Position numbers and translations under genes: made by a program. A stretch of DNA of 64,000 bases from Hyphococcus sp. (GTDB lineage: Bacteria > Pseudomonadota > Alphaproteobacteria > Caulobacterales > Parvularculaceae): NCBI GenBank assembly GCA_028281665.1, contig JANQJK010000004.1, positions 1 through 64,000 on the forward strand. Direction: 5' to 3'. Positions 35,029 through 42,726 of this stretch are shown here, piece by piece. Numbering within the stretch: the first letter of the stretch is position 1; every line of letters starts with the position of its first letter. Under the pieces are notes generated by a model, which made no database searches, was not told the DNA's origin, and saw only the letters and a list, made by a program, of their open reading frames with translations.

Positions 35029-35046
35029 CGCTTTGAATTCAAAGCG
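35029..35046 (-). promoter_or_regulatory. 18-bp perfect palindrome upstream of the ZnuD-like gene
   Basis: CGCTTTGAATTCAAAGCG lies 58 bp before the receptor start and inside the 90-bp gap after the small Cys/His gene. It could be an operator for separate control of the receptor, or an RNA hairpin. It does not resemble the Zur-like site at 35835. Confidence 0.45.
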
Positions 35047-35061
35047 ATGTCTACTCTTCGT

Positions 35062-35340
35062 TCAGATGAGAGGGGGTGCGCGCGGATTTGCCGAACCGAC
35101 TTTTTTTTCCGAAACGAGTTCCGTGACGAACAAACTCGAAAGGACAGTAATATTCGCACACGTCCCATGAGAAAATTGAACCGGCGCTAGGGCGTCGCCG
35201 TCGCGTTCGGCGAGGTGGCAGATCTGACAGAAATGCCCCTCATGATCTGCTTCGTCCGCACACTCAAAAGCATGCGCCGCGAGTATCGCCTGAGCCAGGA
35301 CGAATATAAGTATGAGAAAGGCGTGCTTTGAAGACGTCAT
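35062..35340 (-). CDS. small exported Cys/His-rich protein coupled to zur
   Basis: A 92-aa protein. ATG 35340 overlaps the regulator's stop as ATGA, which decides the start. The signal peptide is SKHAFLILIFVLAQAILAAH. The mature part begins FECADEADHEGHFCQICHLA with four His/Cys pairs, then has one further Cys in SHGTCANITVLSS. The CxxCH segment resembles metal-binding parts of DUF2946-like proteins, but I do not firmly recognise the family. Its position between regulator and metal receptor suggests periplasmic metal binding or sensing. Confidence 0.7.
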   Translation of the reverse strand: MTSSKHAFLILIFVLAQAILAAHAFECADEADHEGHFCQICHLAERDGDALAPVQFSHGTCANITVLSSLFVTELVSEKKVGSANPRAPPLI

Positions 35341-35816
35341 GATGCTTGCTGACACGGCGCGCACAAGCCTGACATCTCAACAACACGGTGCTTAACAGCG
35401 AAGCCGAGACGCTTTGCGTCTTCGCCGATCAGTTTTTCGACTTTCGGATTTTCGATCTCGGTAGCGTCACCGCAAGCTTCGCAAACGAGGAAAACACAAG
35501 CGTGATCGTGCTCCGGGTGGGTGCAAGCGACATAAGCATTGCGGCTCTCTATGCGCGCCGCCACACCTTGTTCACAAAGAAAATCGAGGGTCCGGTAGAT
35601 ACTCGGTGCGGGGATCTGACGATCAAACGCCTTCTCAATCAGATCGCGTAAATCATAGGCGCCAAGTGGGCGATCCGCCGACCACAAAGCTCTTAAGACC
35701 GCTTGTCGCAACGGCGTAACTTGCGCGCCTCGCAATCGACAAACATCGATTGCCGAGTTGAGCCCCGATAGGGGCTCCAGCGTCGGATCCGCGGATGGGT
35801 GCTTGCTGCGCGGCAT
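35337..35816 (-). CDS. zur: Fur-family metal regulator, probably Zur
   Basis: A 159-aa repressor. The N-terminal winged helix contains TPLRQAVLRALWSADRPLGA followed by YDLRDLIEKAF and IPAPSIYRTLDFLCEQGVA. The dimerisation domain carries metal-site residues HPEHDHACVFLVCEACGDAT and a second Cys pair, CAPC, near the end, giving the structural four-Cys zinc site. The gene context (ZnuD-like receptor, COG0523 GTPase, DUF1826, DUF3299) points to zinc and not to iron. It is divergent from the GTPase gene with overlapping promoters, so it probably represses both directions when zinc is plentiful. Confidence 0.85.
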   Translation of the reverse strand: MPRSKHPSADPTLEPLSGLNSAIDVCRLRGAQVTPLRQAVLRALWSADRPLGAYDLRDLIEKAFDRQIPAPSIYRTLDFLCEQGVAARIESRNAYVACTHPEHDHACVFLVCEACGDATEIENPKVEKLIGEDAKRLGFAVKHRVVEMSGLCAPCQQAS

Positions 35817-35834
35817 AAAAGATCCAGGCGGCTA

Positions 35835-35872
35835 AATGATATATTGTTGCATTCAGTGATACAAAGTACTAT
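35835..35872. promoter_or_regulatory. divergent zur / COG0523 promoters with candidate Zur box
   Basis: Plus strand: -35 TTGTTG (35844-35849), 17 bp, -10 TACTAT (35867-35872). Minus strand: -35 TTGTAT (35864-35859), 17 bp, -10 TATCAT (35841-35836). Overlapping both is AATGATATATTGTTGCATT (35835-35853), which matches 14 of 18 defined bases of AATGTTATANTATAACATT, the alphaproteobacterial Zur-box type as I remember it. A repressor there would shut both promoters. Confidence 0.55.
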
Positions 35873-35919
35873 TGGCCTGGTCAATCCTCTGCTCACGTCT
35901 CCCTAGATGGAAAAAACCG

Positions 35920-37155
35920 ATGACAACCCTTTCGACAAGCCCGACTACTGACAATCGTTTGCCCGTCACTGTGCTTTCGGGGTTCCTTGGCGCGGGCAAA
36001 ACCACATTGCTGAACCGCGTCTTGAACAATCGCGACGGCCGAAGGGTCGCGGTGATCGTCAACGACATGTCTGAAGTGAACATCGACGCCGACCTTGTGC
36101 GCGCCGGTTCAGAATTGAGCCGAACGGACGAAACCCTTGTCGAGATGTCGAATGGATGCATCTGCTGCACCTTACGAGATGATCTGCTCGCCGAAGTAAG
36201 ACGGCTCGCATCCGAAGGTCGCTTTGATTACCTGCTGATTGAATCGACGGGTATCTCAGAGCCATTGCCAGTTGCCGCGACGTTTGATTTTCGTACTGAG
36301 GAGGGGGAGAGCCTCTCCGATGTCGCGCGTATCGATACAATGGCCACCGTCGTTGATGCGGTAAATCTACTCAAGGATTTTTCAAGCCACGACTTCCTGC
36401 GCGATCGCGGCGAGGTTATGGGCGAAGAAGACGAGCGCACGCTCGTTCATCTGCTGACCGACCAGATCGAGTTTTCCGACATCGTGATTCTCAACAAAGT
36501 CGACGACGCGCGCTCCGAGCAGGTCGATGCCGCCAGAAAAATTATCCGCAGCTTGAACGCGGATGTTCGCATTATTGAAACGAATTACTCAGACGTACCT
36601 GCGGATGCGATCCTCGACACCGGCCTTTTCGATTTCGAGAAAGCGCACGAACACCCCATGTGGGCGAAGGAACTTTATGGATTTGCCGATCACACGCCCG
36701 AAACCGAGGAATACGGCGTAACGTCTTATGTCTACCGCGCCCGACGTCCGTTTCAACCGCAGGCAATACATGCGATTTTAAACGGCTCGTTGCCTGGAGT
36801 CATCCGCGCCAAGGGCCATTTCTGGATGGCGACACGACCGGAGTGGGTTATCGAATATTCGCTGGCGGGCGCGCTATCCAGCGTAACCCCGCTCGGAACC
36901 TGGTGGGCGAGTGTTCCGCTCGAACGTTGGCCAACGGGCGAACAGATCGACGCTTATATGGATAAGCATTGGTTAGAACCGTATGGCGACCGCCGTCAGG
37001 AAATTGTTTTTATTGGCGCAGGGATCGATTGGCCCGCGCTGAAGACGCGTCTCGATTCCGCCTTGCTACCAGAAAATTTCACGTATTCGCCCGACGCACC
37101 GCCTAACTTGCCTGATCCGTTTCCGCTTTGGCGCCGAACCGAGACGGCTGCGTGA
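35920..37155 (+). CDS. COG0523 (CobW/ZNG1-type) GTPase, zinc-linked metallochaperone
   Basis: A 411-aa G3E-family GTPase. Start ATG 35920 fits the family N-terminus ([20 protein letters not shown], Walker A). Other motifs are the CxCC metal site in [20 protein letters not shown], the metal-hinge [12 protein letters not shown] and NKVDD for guanine recognition. The C-terminal CobW domain contains [20 protein letters not shown]. Members next to Zur genes deliver zinc to proteins during zinc starvation; cobalamin synthesis genes are absent here. It is the first gene of the operon with MerC-like, DUF1826 and two further genes. Confidence 0.88.
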   Translation: MTTLSTSPTTDNRLPVTVLSGFLGAGKTTLLNRVLNNRDGRRVAVIVNDMSEVNIDADLVRAGSELSRTDETLVEMSNGCICCTLRDDLLAEVRRLASEGRFDYLLIESTGISEPLPVAATFDFRTEEGESLSDVARIDTMATVVDAVNLLKDFSSHDFLRDRGEVMGEEDERTLVHLLTDQIEFSDIVILNKVDDARSEQVDAARKIIRSLNADVRIIETNYSDVPADAILDTGLFDFEKAHEHPMWAKELYGFADHTPETEEYGVTSYVYRARRPFQPQAIHAILNGSLPGVIRAKGHFWMATRPEWVIEYSLAGALSSVTPLGTWWASVPLERWPTGEQIDAYMDKHWLEPYGDRRQEIVFIGAGIDWPALKTRLDSALLPENFTYSPDAPPNLPDPFPLWRRTETAA

Positions 37156-37184
37156 TCGGTGATGCATAGTTTAAGAGAAGCATT

Positions 37185-37571
37185 GTGAAAGCAAGCGCAT
37201 CCACCTTGGACGGACCAGCGGTTGGCCTCTCGTTCTTGTGCCTGGTCCACTGCCTCGCATTGCCGGTGATGGGCGCCTTTCTGCCTCTCGCGGGCGTCAT
37301 GGCGGAAGCGGAATGGATCCATCAGCTCCTGGTGCTGACCGCCCTTCCGATCACCGCGCTGGCCGTTTTGCGTCACAGGAAAAGCAAGGTGCCTTTTTCT
37401 TTCGCGGTGCCTGCGGTGCTCGGGCTTGCGTTCTTATTCGCAGCGGGATTCGTAGAAGCGCTCCACGATTTTGAAACGCCGCTGACGATAGCCGGTGCAA
37501 TTCTTTTGGCTTCGGCGCATGCGTGGCGCTGGATGAACCGGTATTCAATCGATCTGGGAAGCAGCGCATGA
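37185..37571 (+). CDS. MerC-domain membrane protein
   Basis: A 128-aa inner-membrane protein with four hydrophobic segments (GLSFLCLVHCLALPVMGAFL, HQLLVLTALPITALAVL, FAVPAVLGLAFLFAAGFVEA, LTIAGAILLASAHAWRWM). The CLVHC motif in the first helix is typical of MerC-like proteins, which move thiol-bound metal across the membrane. No other mercury-resistance gene is nearby. In a zinc-starvation operon it may carry zinc or another soft metal. It starts with GTG, 29 bp after the GTPase gene. Confidence 0.82.
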   Translation: MKASASTLDGPAVGLSFLCLVHCLALPVMGAFLPLAGVMAEAEWIHQLLVLTALPITALAVLRHRKSKVPFSFAVPAVLGLAFLFAAGFVEALHDFETPLTIAGAILLASAHAWRWMNRYSIDLGSSA

Positions 37572-38191
37572 AGACCGCAGCTGCCTCGGCGACAGGGACC
37601 AATCTCCCTGTACGGACAGTTCACGACTTGATGGATTTTGATATTTTTCTTGGTCATGGGACAGATGCGGTAATCTGGAGCCGGCAACTGCCTCAGTTGG
37701 TAAGAGAGACGTTGAAATGTCTGCCAACCCATTCAGTTTCAAATGGACGTTTTCAGATTTCGGCGAATGAAGCAGCCGGTTGTGTGCGTGGACTTTTCCG
37801 TGAGTGGGGAATTGATGCGAGTGAAACTACGGATTGGCTCGCTGCCGATGTGGGAGCGCTTGCAGGCCAGATGGCGCACTTGCTTTCCGTTTCTCAACTC
37901 CTCCTGCGTGTCGAGCTTGTGCGGGATGACGCGTGCCGGAAGTTTCATCGTGATACCGTTAAGGCCCGCCTGATCTGTACCTATAGCGGTACGGGGACGG
38001 AATTTGGGCTGGCGGAAGGTGACGAGCAGCCAATCCATATCGACAGCGCGCCGACAGGCTGCCCCATTCTGCTGAAAGGCAAGCTATGGCCGGGTTACGT
38101 CAATCGATCCGTGGTGCATCGTTCGCCACCAATCGAGGGCGCCAATAGTTCGCGGTTAGTCGTCGTATTGAACGAAGCGCAAAACTCATGA
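37568..38191 (+). CDS. DUF1826 protein of the zinc operon
   Basis: A 207-aa soluble protein of unknown function. ATG 37568 overlaps the MerC-like stop (ATGA), so translation is coupled. Characteristic text is LLRVELVRDDACRKFHRDTV with KARLICTYSGTGTEF, and GCPILLKGKLWPGYVNRSVV followed by HRSPPIEGANSSRLVVVL. The conserved FHRD, YSG-GT and HRSPP segments suggest a cupin-like or dioxygenase-like metal pocket, which is inference. DUF1826 genes are known as companions of CobW/Zur genes. Confidence 0.82.
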   Translation: MKTAAASATGTNLPVRTVHDLMDFDIFLGHGTDAVIWSRQLPQLVRETLKCLPTHSVSNGRFQISANEAAGCVRGLFREWGIDASETTDWLAADVGALAGQMAHLLSVSQLLLRVELVRDDACRKFHRDTVKARLICTYSGTGTEFGLAEGDEQPIHIDSAPTGCPILLKGKLWPGYVNRSVVHRSPPIEGANSSRLVVVLNEAQNS

Positions 38192-38388
38192 AGACGTACG
38201 AAGAATGGAAGCATTGCATTACTGTGCTATGCGGAATCCCTTTAACATCGGCATATGTAAAGGAACGCCTCGTTGCACTTCGCAACCCGGCTGATGACAA
38301 AACGGAAAAGTTCCGCCAATTCTGGGGCGAGCCTCATCTTGAGCGCGTTATCGACTGCTTTGAGCAGGCTGAGCGCGAATTGCAATGA
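38188..38388 (+). CDS. 66-aa protein coupled to DUF1826
   Basis: It starts at ATG 38188, overlapping the DUF1826 stop by four bases. A small, mostly helical protein (KTYEEWKHCITVLCGIPLTS, KTEKFRQFWGEPHLERVIDC) with three Cys and two His. I do not recognise the family. The tight coupling argues that it is real and shares the regulation of the zinc operon. Confidence 0.65.
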   Translation: MKTYEEWKHCITVLCGIPLTSAYVKERLVALRNPADDKTEKFRQFWGEPHLERVIDCFEQAERELQ

Positions 38389-38515
38389 ACCTCAATGTGC
38401 ACAGCAGACATCGCTCTATCTCTAAATTCAAACGCCCTTACTGAGACTAGCCCGGTGGCAAGGGGGGGTAGACAAGGGATAACCGCTCGTGCTCGGCATA
38501 CGCATTAAAACGCAT

Positions 38516-39100
38516 ATGAGATTGCTATTGCTCTTCGCCGTGCTTTTCGCCGCCGCCTGCTCCGGGCCTGCAGAGCCGGTTGCTGAAAAGCCGCTTACGA
38601 TCAATTGGGACACTTTGCTGCCCGAAGGCGAGAGCGCAGCAATCGACCGCTTATATGACGAGTACTTCGCTACGCTCGACGAAAAACTTCAGTCACAGCC
38701 GTCACAAAGCCTGTTTGACGCGGCGAAAGCCGACAACTACGCGAGTATCCCGGAGGGGTCCGCGCTCGACTACATGCCGCAAATCGGTACATTTAATGTC
38801 GTCGAAGAGCTTGATGGTGCACGCGTGCGTATTCCCGGCTACGTTCTTCCGTTCGAGTTTGCCGAGGCCGGCCAAATCTCGGAATTTCTACTCGTGCCGT
38901 ATTTTGGCGCCTGCATTCACACGCCGCCTCCGCCGCCAAATCAGCTTGTGTATGTAACATCCGAGACGCCGATGACGCTCGGAAATCAGTGGGATGCGAT
39001 CTGGGCGGTTGGCGTTCTCCGTGCGAAAAGCAAGATGAATAACCTTGGCGACGCCGCTTACACATTGGAGATCGAGTCGTGGGAATCCTACGACTCATAA
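38516..39100 (+). CDS. DUF3299 lipoprotein
   Basis: A 194-aa lipoprotein. ATG 38516 begins the signal (RLLLLFAVLFAAACSGPAEP, lipobox AAAC). The mature domain has the DUF3299 hallmarks: VRIPGYVLPFEFAEAGQISE, FLLVPYFGACIHTPPPPPNQ and a final AYTLEIESWES. GACIHTPPPPPNQ is the most conserved stretch, and its Cys and His could bind metal. DUF3299 genes are often found with zinc or other metal uptake systems. It lies 127 bp after the 66-aa gene, so it may have its own promoter. Confidence 0.85.
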   Translation: MRLLLLFAVLFAAACSGPAEPVAEKPLTINWDTLLPEGESAAIDRLYDEYFATLDEKLQSQPSQSLFDAAKADNYASIPEGSALDYMPQIGTFNVVEELDGARVRIPGYVLPFEFAEAGQISEFLLVPYFGACIHTPPPPPNQLVYVTSETPMTLGNQWDAIWAVGVLRAKSKMNNLGDAAYTLEIESWESYDS

Positions 39101-39144
39101 TGTCTTTTTTGAGGATATAATCGGTCGTTCGATCGACCTCAGCG

Positions 39145-39240
39145 GAATGACAGCTTTGGGCCAACAACAGTCATTCGGATGATTGGCCGGCTGGAGTGGC
39201 CGTCGCTTGTCTGAATGACGTTATTGGCAAAAGCACTATG
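39145..39240. repeat. non-coding repeat with GAATGAC/GTCATTC arms
   Basis: GAATGACAGCTTTGGGCCAA starts at 39145, GTCATTC follows at 39170-39176 and GAATGAC recurs at 39213-39219, giving two nested hairpins. The arm resembles AATGTCTACTTTGGGCCAAA at 24926-24949 (minus strand) and the arms at 30149-30274. It lies between the DUF3299 gene and the convergent ParB-like gene. Confidence 0.5.
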
Positions 39241-39323
39241 TCAGGAATAAATGTCCGATACCTTTTAGTTTCGGCCTTAGATACAGATTGCGTGCTGCAG
39301 TTGGATGCGACCGCAATTTTTAA

Positions 39324-40181
39324 CTATTCAACAATTGGCCTTGAAAGCGTCTTCCAGAATTCGTGAACTGGATTTTGTCCGTTCGGCGTAGGCAACTGAG
39401 TTTGCTGCGCAGCCGCTGCTTCTGCAACCATCTCTTCGAACTCTACGTCAGAAATCTCACCCGCGATGATCTCGCGGATGACTTGGCATCCATACCGTTG
39501 ATCGCATCGTTTAAGGTCAAAAGCGCCCTCATGCGCTTCCGCTATTAAACCGTCGATGAGGTCAGTGTCGCCGCCGCTGCGTTTTATAATTTCTTTTTGC
39601 CAATTTGCATTGAAACCTTCGACTTTGCTATAGACTTGGATGGCGTCATCGCCGCTATAAGTCTTCGACAGCTCAAACAACGGTCCAACGGGAATATTGG
39701 TCTCGGCTGAACTGATATGTTCTTTAAGCTCTAATGGTAGTTGATTTAAGCTGACATACTTCTTGATCGTTTGCGGCGATAAGCCAGTTTCTTTTGCGAC
39801 TCGCGCGTATGAGCCGTGGGTTTCGTACAGCGCTTGCAATCCGTCGGCTTTGTCGAGCGGATGCATGTCCGCACGTTGAATATTTTCTATCAGTGAGATC
39901 GAGAGCGCACTTTCGTCAGTACAGTTACTAAGGGCGTTGCAGGGTACCGTAGACATTTGAAGTTCCTTGCAAGCTGTTAACCGACGTTGACCGGCAACGA
40001 CCTCATACTTCTCGCCGGCAATTTTGCGCACGACCAAAGGCTGCAATAGTCCTTGCTCGGCAATGCTGTTAGCGAGGTCATGGATCTCGGCGTCTTCCTG
40101 TCCGGATTCCAAATTTTTTCGGGCGTTTTGTGGTGAAAGCACGAGGCTGCCGATGGGCACATCGATCTGGTGCATCGTCAT
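39324..40181 (-). CDS. ParB-like DNA-binding protein without a ParA partner
   Basis: A 285-aa protein with the ParB CTPase/nuclease-like domain (EIHDLANSIAEQGLLQPLVV, KYEVVAGQRRLTACKELQMS, SLIENIQRADMHPLDKADGL) and a KorB-type helix-turn-helix (SYARVAKETGLSPQTIKKYV). The C-terminal part is acidic. No ParA ATPase gene is on the island, so plasmid-type partition is unlikely. It may regulate transcription or stabilise an excised form. It is divergent from the XRE regulator, with an AT-rich 83-bp gap in between. Confidence 0.88.
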   Translation of the reverse strand: MTMHQIDVPIGSLVLSPQNARKNLESGQEDAEIHDLANSIAEQGLLQPLVVRKIAGEKYEVVAGQRRLTACKELQMSTVPCNALSNCTDESALSISLIENIQRADMHPLDKADGLQALYETHGSYARVAKETGLSPQTIKKYVSLNQLPLELKEHISSAETNIPVGPLFELSKTYSGDDAIQVYSKVEGFNANWQKEIIKRSGGDTDLIDGLIAEAHEGAFDLKRCDQRYGCQVIREIIAGEISDVEFEEMVAEAAAAQQTQLPTPNGQNPVHEFWKTLSRPIVE

Positions 40182-40264
40182 CTAGAAACTCCTTTACGCA
40201 ACAAAAGTACAAATGTTGAATATAATCCGTGGATTAATATTCTGCAAATTGATTCTGCTAGGAT

Positions 40265-40543
40265 ATGGAATCAAGGCGGCTCATTGCGAAAAATCTAAAG
40301 GAAATAAGGCTTTCTAAGCGAATTTCGCAGGAAGAATTAGCGTTTTCAGCTGACATCGACCGAACTTATGTGAGTGGATTGGAGCGTTGCGTCAGGAATC
40401 CGACCGTCGATTTGCTGGATAAGTTGGCCGCCGTCCTGGATATCAAAACAGCCGATTTGTTTGCTGAAAAATCGATCAATCCATCACCAATGCCGCTACC
40501 GCGCGGGCGACGAGTGAAATCTGCGAAAAAGCGGAAAAAATAA
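40265..40543 (+). CDS. XRE-family transcriptional regulator
   Basis: A 92-aa repressor-like protein. The helix-turn-helix domain is at residues 8-65 (NLKEIRLSKRISQEELAFSA, DIDRTYVSGLERCVRNPTVD, LLDKLAAVLDIKTADLFAEK). The C-terminal tail is very basic (RGRRVKSAKKRKK). It probably controls itself and the divergent ParB-like gene, a common arrangement in integrative elements. Confidence 0.88.
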   Translation: MESRRLIAKNLKEIRLSKRISQEELAFSADIDRTYVSGLERCVRNPTVDLLDKLAAVLDIKTADLFAEKSINPSPMPLPRGRRVKSAKKRKK

Positions 40544-41097
40544 GTGCACGATGCGCAGTAACAAACTCCAAAGGCGCACAGTTGCTACTGATACCTTCGA
40601 CTGAGTCCTTCGAAAAACGTACGATTTGTCTTCAATTGCCGTTCGTTTGAGCTTCGAACGACCTTCGATTGACCTACGATGACACCTTCGATTTTTGCTT
40701 GCATGAATTGGCCATATAAGCCCGTCTATAAGAGCGTATATGCTCGTATCTAAGGCGATTTATAATGGGTGAATTGGTCCGACAGCGTTCGGCTAAGTTC
40801 GAAAGGGGTAATGTCGGGGCGTTGGCCCATCATTCGACGGGTAAATCGTGAAATTGCCAATACCGTTCGCGCCATGATCGTCGGCTTACCTATAGAGGCG
40901 CCTAAAGGTCTTCGAGTATCGCTAGCATAGGTCATTTAAAGCGATACCATAGTCATACCTATTGCACGGGATGGTAGTTCCGTTGACCCTATAGCCGTTT
41001 TTGTCGAAATCAGTCGTTGCAACGCAGAAAAAGTTTCTCGTCGTTGACATGCGAATTTAGTTGGCATATATGAATTGCAGGGTAAGTTGGGACCGGT
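40544..41097. other. 554-bp gap with short direct repeats upstream of the excisionase-like gene
   Basis: No gene supported. The left half holds repeated ACCTTCGAT-type motifs, listed separately. Near 40690-40760 AT-rich text such as TATAAGCCCGTCTATAAG and GCGTATATGCTCGTATC may contain promoters. The open frame on the minus strand (40936-41442) is a shadow of the excisionase-like gene. Confidence 0.5.
40594..40692 (+). repeat. iteron-like CCTTCGA direct repeats
   Basis: ACCTTCGAC at 40594, TCCTTCGAA at 40607, CTTCGAACG at 40652, ACCTTCGAT at 40661, ACCTACGAT at 40672 and ACCTTCGAT at 40684. The last three begin 11 and 12 bp apart, about one helical turn, so a protein could bind them on one face. 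They could serve the ParB-like protein, the XRE regulator or the recombination proteins. Confidence 0.55.
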
Positions 41098-41415
41098 ATG
41101 TATCTCCAATCGGCATTGGCGAGTGATCGAACCCCGATACGGCCAAAAGTCGATGTGGCGACGAGGGAAGGACGTTGCCGGGTTTATGCGGAACCTAAGG
41201 AGCGGCCATTTTCGAAGCTGCCGAATAATGCGCTGCTCGATACGGGTGATATTGGACGTCTTTTGGGTGCCGCGCCGCGCACCGTCTATCGTTGGATCAA
41301 AGAATATAACTTGAACCCAACGGTCAAAATCGGCCGCGAATATCTGTTCCGAAAGAGCGAAATCATCCGTTGGTACGAAAACGACAGGCCTGTCATGGGC
41401 CGTCCACGGTTGTAG
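41098..41415 (+). CDS. excisionase-like MerR-type helix-turn-helix protein
   Basis: A 105-aa DNA-binding protein. The central domain LLDTGDIGRLLGAAPRTVYR followed by WIKEYNLNPTVKIGREYLFR is a winged helix of the excisionase/HTH_17 type, ending KSEIIRWYENDRP. It is placed just upstream of the integrase, as recombination directionality factors are. The N-terminal 40 residues are unusual for the family, so a later start is possible. Confidence 0.72.
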   Translation: MYLQSALASDRTPIRPKVDVATREGRCRVYAEPKERPFSKLPNNALLDTGDIGRLLGAAPRTVYRWIKEYNLNPTVKIGREYLFRKSEIIRWYENDRPVMGRPRL

Positions 41416-41441
41416 CAGTTTGTGGGAGTGGGACTGGTGCA

Positions 41442-41660
41442 ATGCAAAAACGAGCGCCCATCCTCCTGACTCGCAAAGAGGCCCGTGAATATCTCTGCGG
41501 CGTCGATCCGGAGAAGGTTGCGCCGCCTTTACGCTATGGTCGCAATGTCCGCTGGGCCCGCTGGGCGCTTGACGCCAAAATCAGAGCCGACGCAGGATTG
41601 GGCGAGGGGGAAGGTGGAGACGCTTATGACGCGTGGCGGCGGGGTCGTGGTGAGACTTAA
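41442..41660 (+). CDS. small protein overlapping the integrase start
   Basis: A 72-aa protein beginning RAPILLTRKEAREYLCGVDP and continuing PLRYGRNVRWARWALDAKIR. I recognise this as a small conserved gene that commonly precedes integrases of alphaproteobacterial islands; it looks like a degenerate helix-turn-helix of the excisionase kind. ATG 41442 follows a GGGAG ribosome-binding site. It overlaps the integrase start by 35 bp in another frame. Confidence 0.65.
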   Translation: MQKRAPILLTRKEAREYLCGVDPEKVAPPLRYGRNVRWARWALDAKIRADAGLGEGEGGDAYDAWRRGRGET

Positions 41661-42650
41661 GGGACTTCATAAAGTCCGACGCAAGCTCGCGGACGGTTCA
41701 TTCCGCACGCACTATTACGCATGGCGCGGCGGGCCTCGGGTCGAGGGCATACCAGGAACGCCGGAGTTCATCGCGAGCTACAATGCGACCGTAGCGGCGC
41801 GCAAAACTCCGCCGAAAGACACATTCACTGCTTTGATTGTTGGCTATCGACAGTCGCAGAAACACCTTTCTCTACGCCAAAACTCCCGTCGCGAAGAGGC
41901 TCGTCATCTGGATACTATTGTTGATGCGTTTGGTGCTGCGCCGCTTGCGGCGTTTGACGACACCCGGATGCGAAAGGACATTCGACAATGGCATGAAGGA
42001 ATGATCACGACACTGCGCAAAGCTGACTTAGCGCTCGGTGTTCTTCGAAAAGTTTTGGATTTTGCCCGCCAAGATGGCCTGTTAAGCTTGAACGCCGCTG
42101 CGGGCCACCCACAACTTCACAGGGCTAACCGATCTGAAATTGTATGGAGTCCGGAAGAAATTGAGGCGGTTTGTGCGGTAAGTTCACCGGAGCTTGCTCG
42201 GGTGATCCTGATGTCTGCGCATTCTGGGATGGCGCGTATTGATCTATGCAGCCTACGCTGGAGCGAAGTTGACGAACATTCAATACAATATATGCGCTCA
42301 AAGACGGGGGCGCTTGCGACCGTACCAATTTATCCGCCGATACGTGCGGTATTGAATGATGCGCCGAGACGAGGGCCATGTGTATTTACAAATACTCGTG
42401 GACGACGGGCGGTTTCAGTACGGCGTTTCAAAAAGCCAAGAGAGTTGCGGGGATTTCAAATCTCCGCTTTCACGATTTGCGTGGAAGTGCTGTTACTTAT
42501 CTTTATACGGAGGGCCTGTCTGACTTGGAGGTGGCTGATATCGTGGGGTGGAGCGAAGAAAGCGTGCGACAGATCAAGAAACGATATGTCAGTCGGAAAG
42601 CCGTGGCGAGCGCGTTAATAGAGCGCTTGAAAAGAACAAAACGCGTCTAA
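41626..42650 (+). pseudogene. tyrosine integrase of the island, frameshifted near the catalytic end
   Basis: A site-specific recombinase of about 340 aa if the frame is restored. The first frame runs from ATG 41626 (TRGGGVVVRLKGLHKVRRKL) through the core-binding domain to the first catalytic Arg region (MSAHSGMARIDLCSLRWSEV) and CVFTNTRG. Around 42393-42400 the homologous reading moves to another frame: WTTGGFSTAFQKAKRVAGIS, then FHDLRGSAVTYLYTEGLS (HxxR), VADIVGWSEESVRQIKKRYV (Trp and catalytic Tyr). A single lost base explains the shift. Without it the protein lacks HxxR and Tyr and is inactive. It points at tRNA-Arg, whose 3' end is its attachment site. Confidence 0.85.
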
Positions 42651-42653
42651 AAA

Positions 42654-42674
42654 CTGTAAACGGCCTGTAAACGG
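42654..42674 (+). repeat. candidate integrase arm sites near attR
   Basis: Two tandem copies of CTGTAAACGG begin at 42654 and 42665, 11 bp apart and about 53 bp from the attachment core. The TGTAAACG core recurs just inside the left end of the island (24682, 24734). Confidence 0.55.
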
Positions 42675-42726
42675 TCCAAAGCGCGAACGGCAAGTGTATA
42701 ATTTCTCTAATAATTTCAATTGAGAA

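Noticed and set aside
37185-37571. Mercury-resistance operon
   Set aside because: Only a MerC-like gene is present; no merR, merT, merP or merA beside it, and the oxidoreductase at 46227 is far away in another operon.
39324-40181. Chromosomal or plasmid partition locus
   Set aside because: No ParA gene and no recognisable parS; the gene lies inside the island.
40594-40692. CRISPR array
   Set aside because: Repeats are only about 9 bp with no regular spacers and no cas genes.
40936-41442. 168-aa minus-strand frame near the integrase
   Set aside because: Antisense to the excisionase-like gene, which has the recognisable fold.
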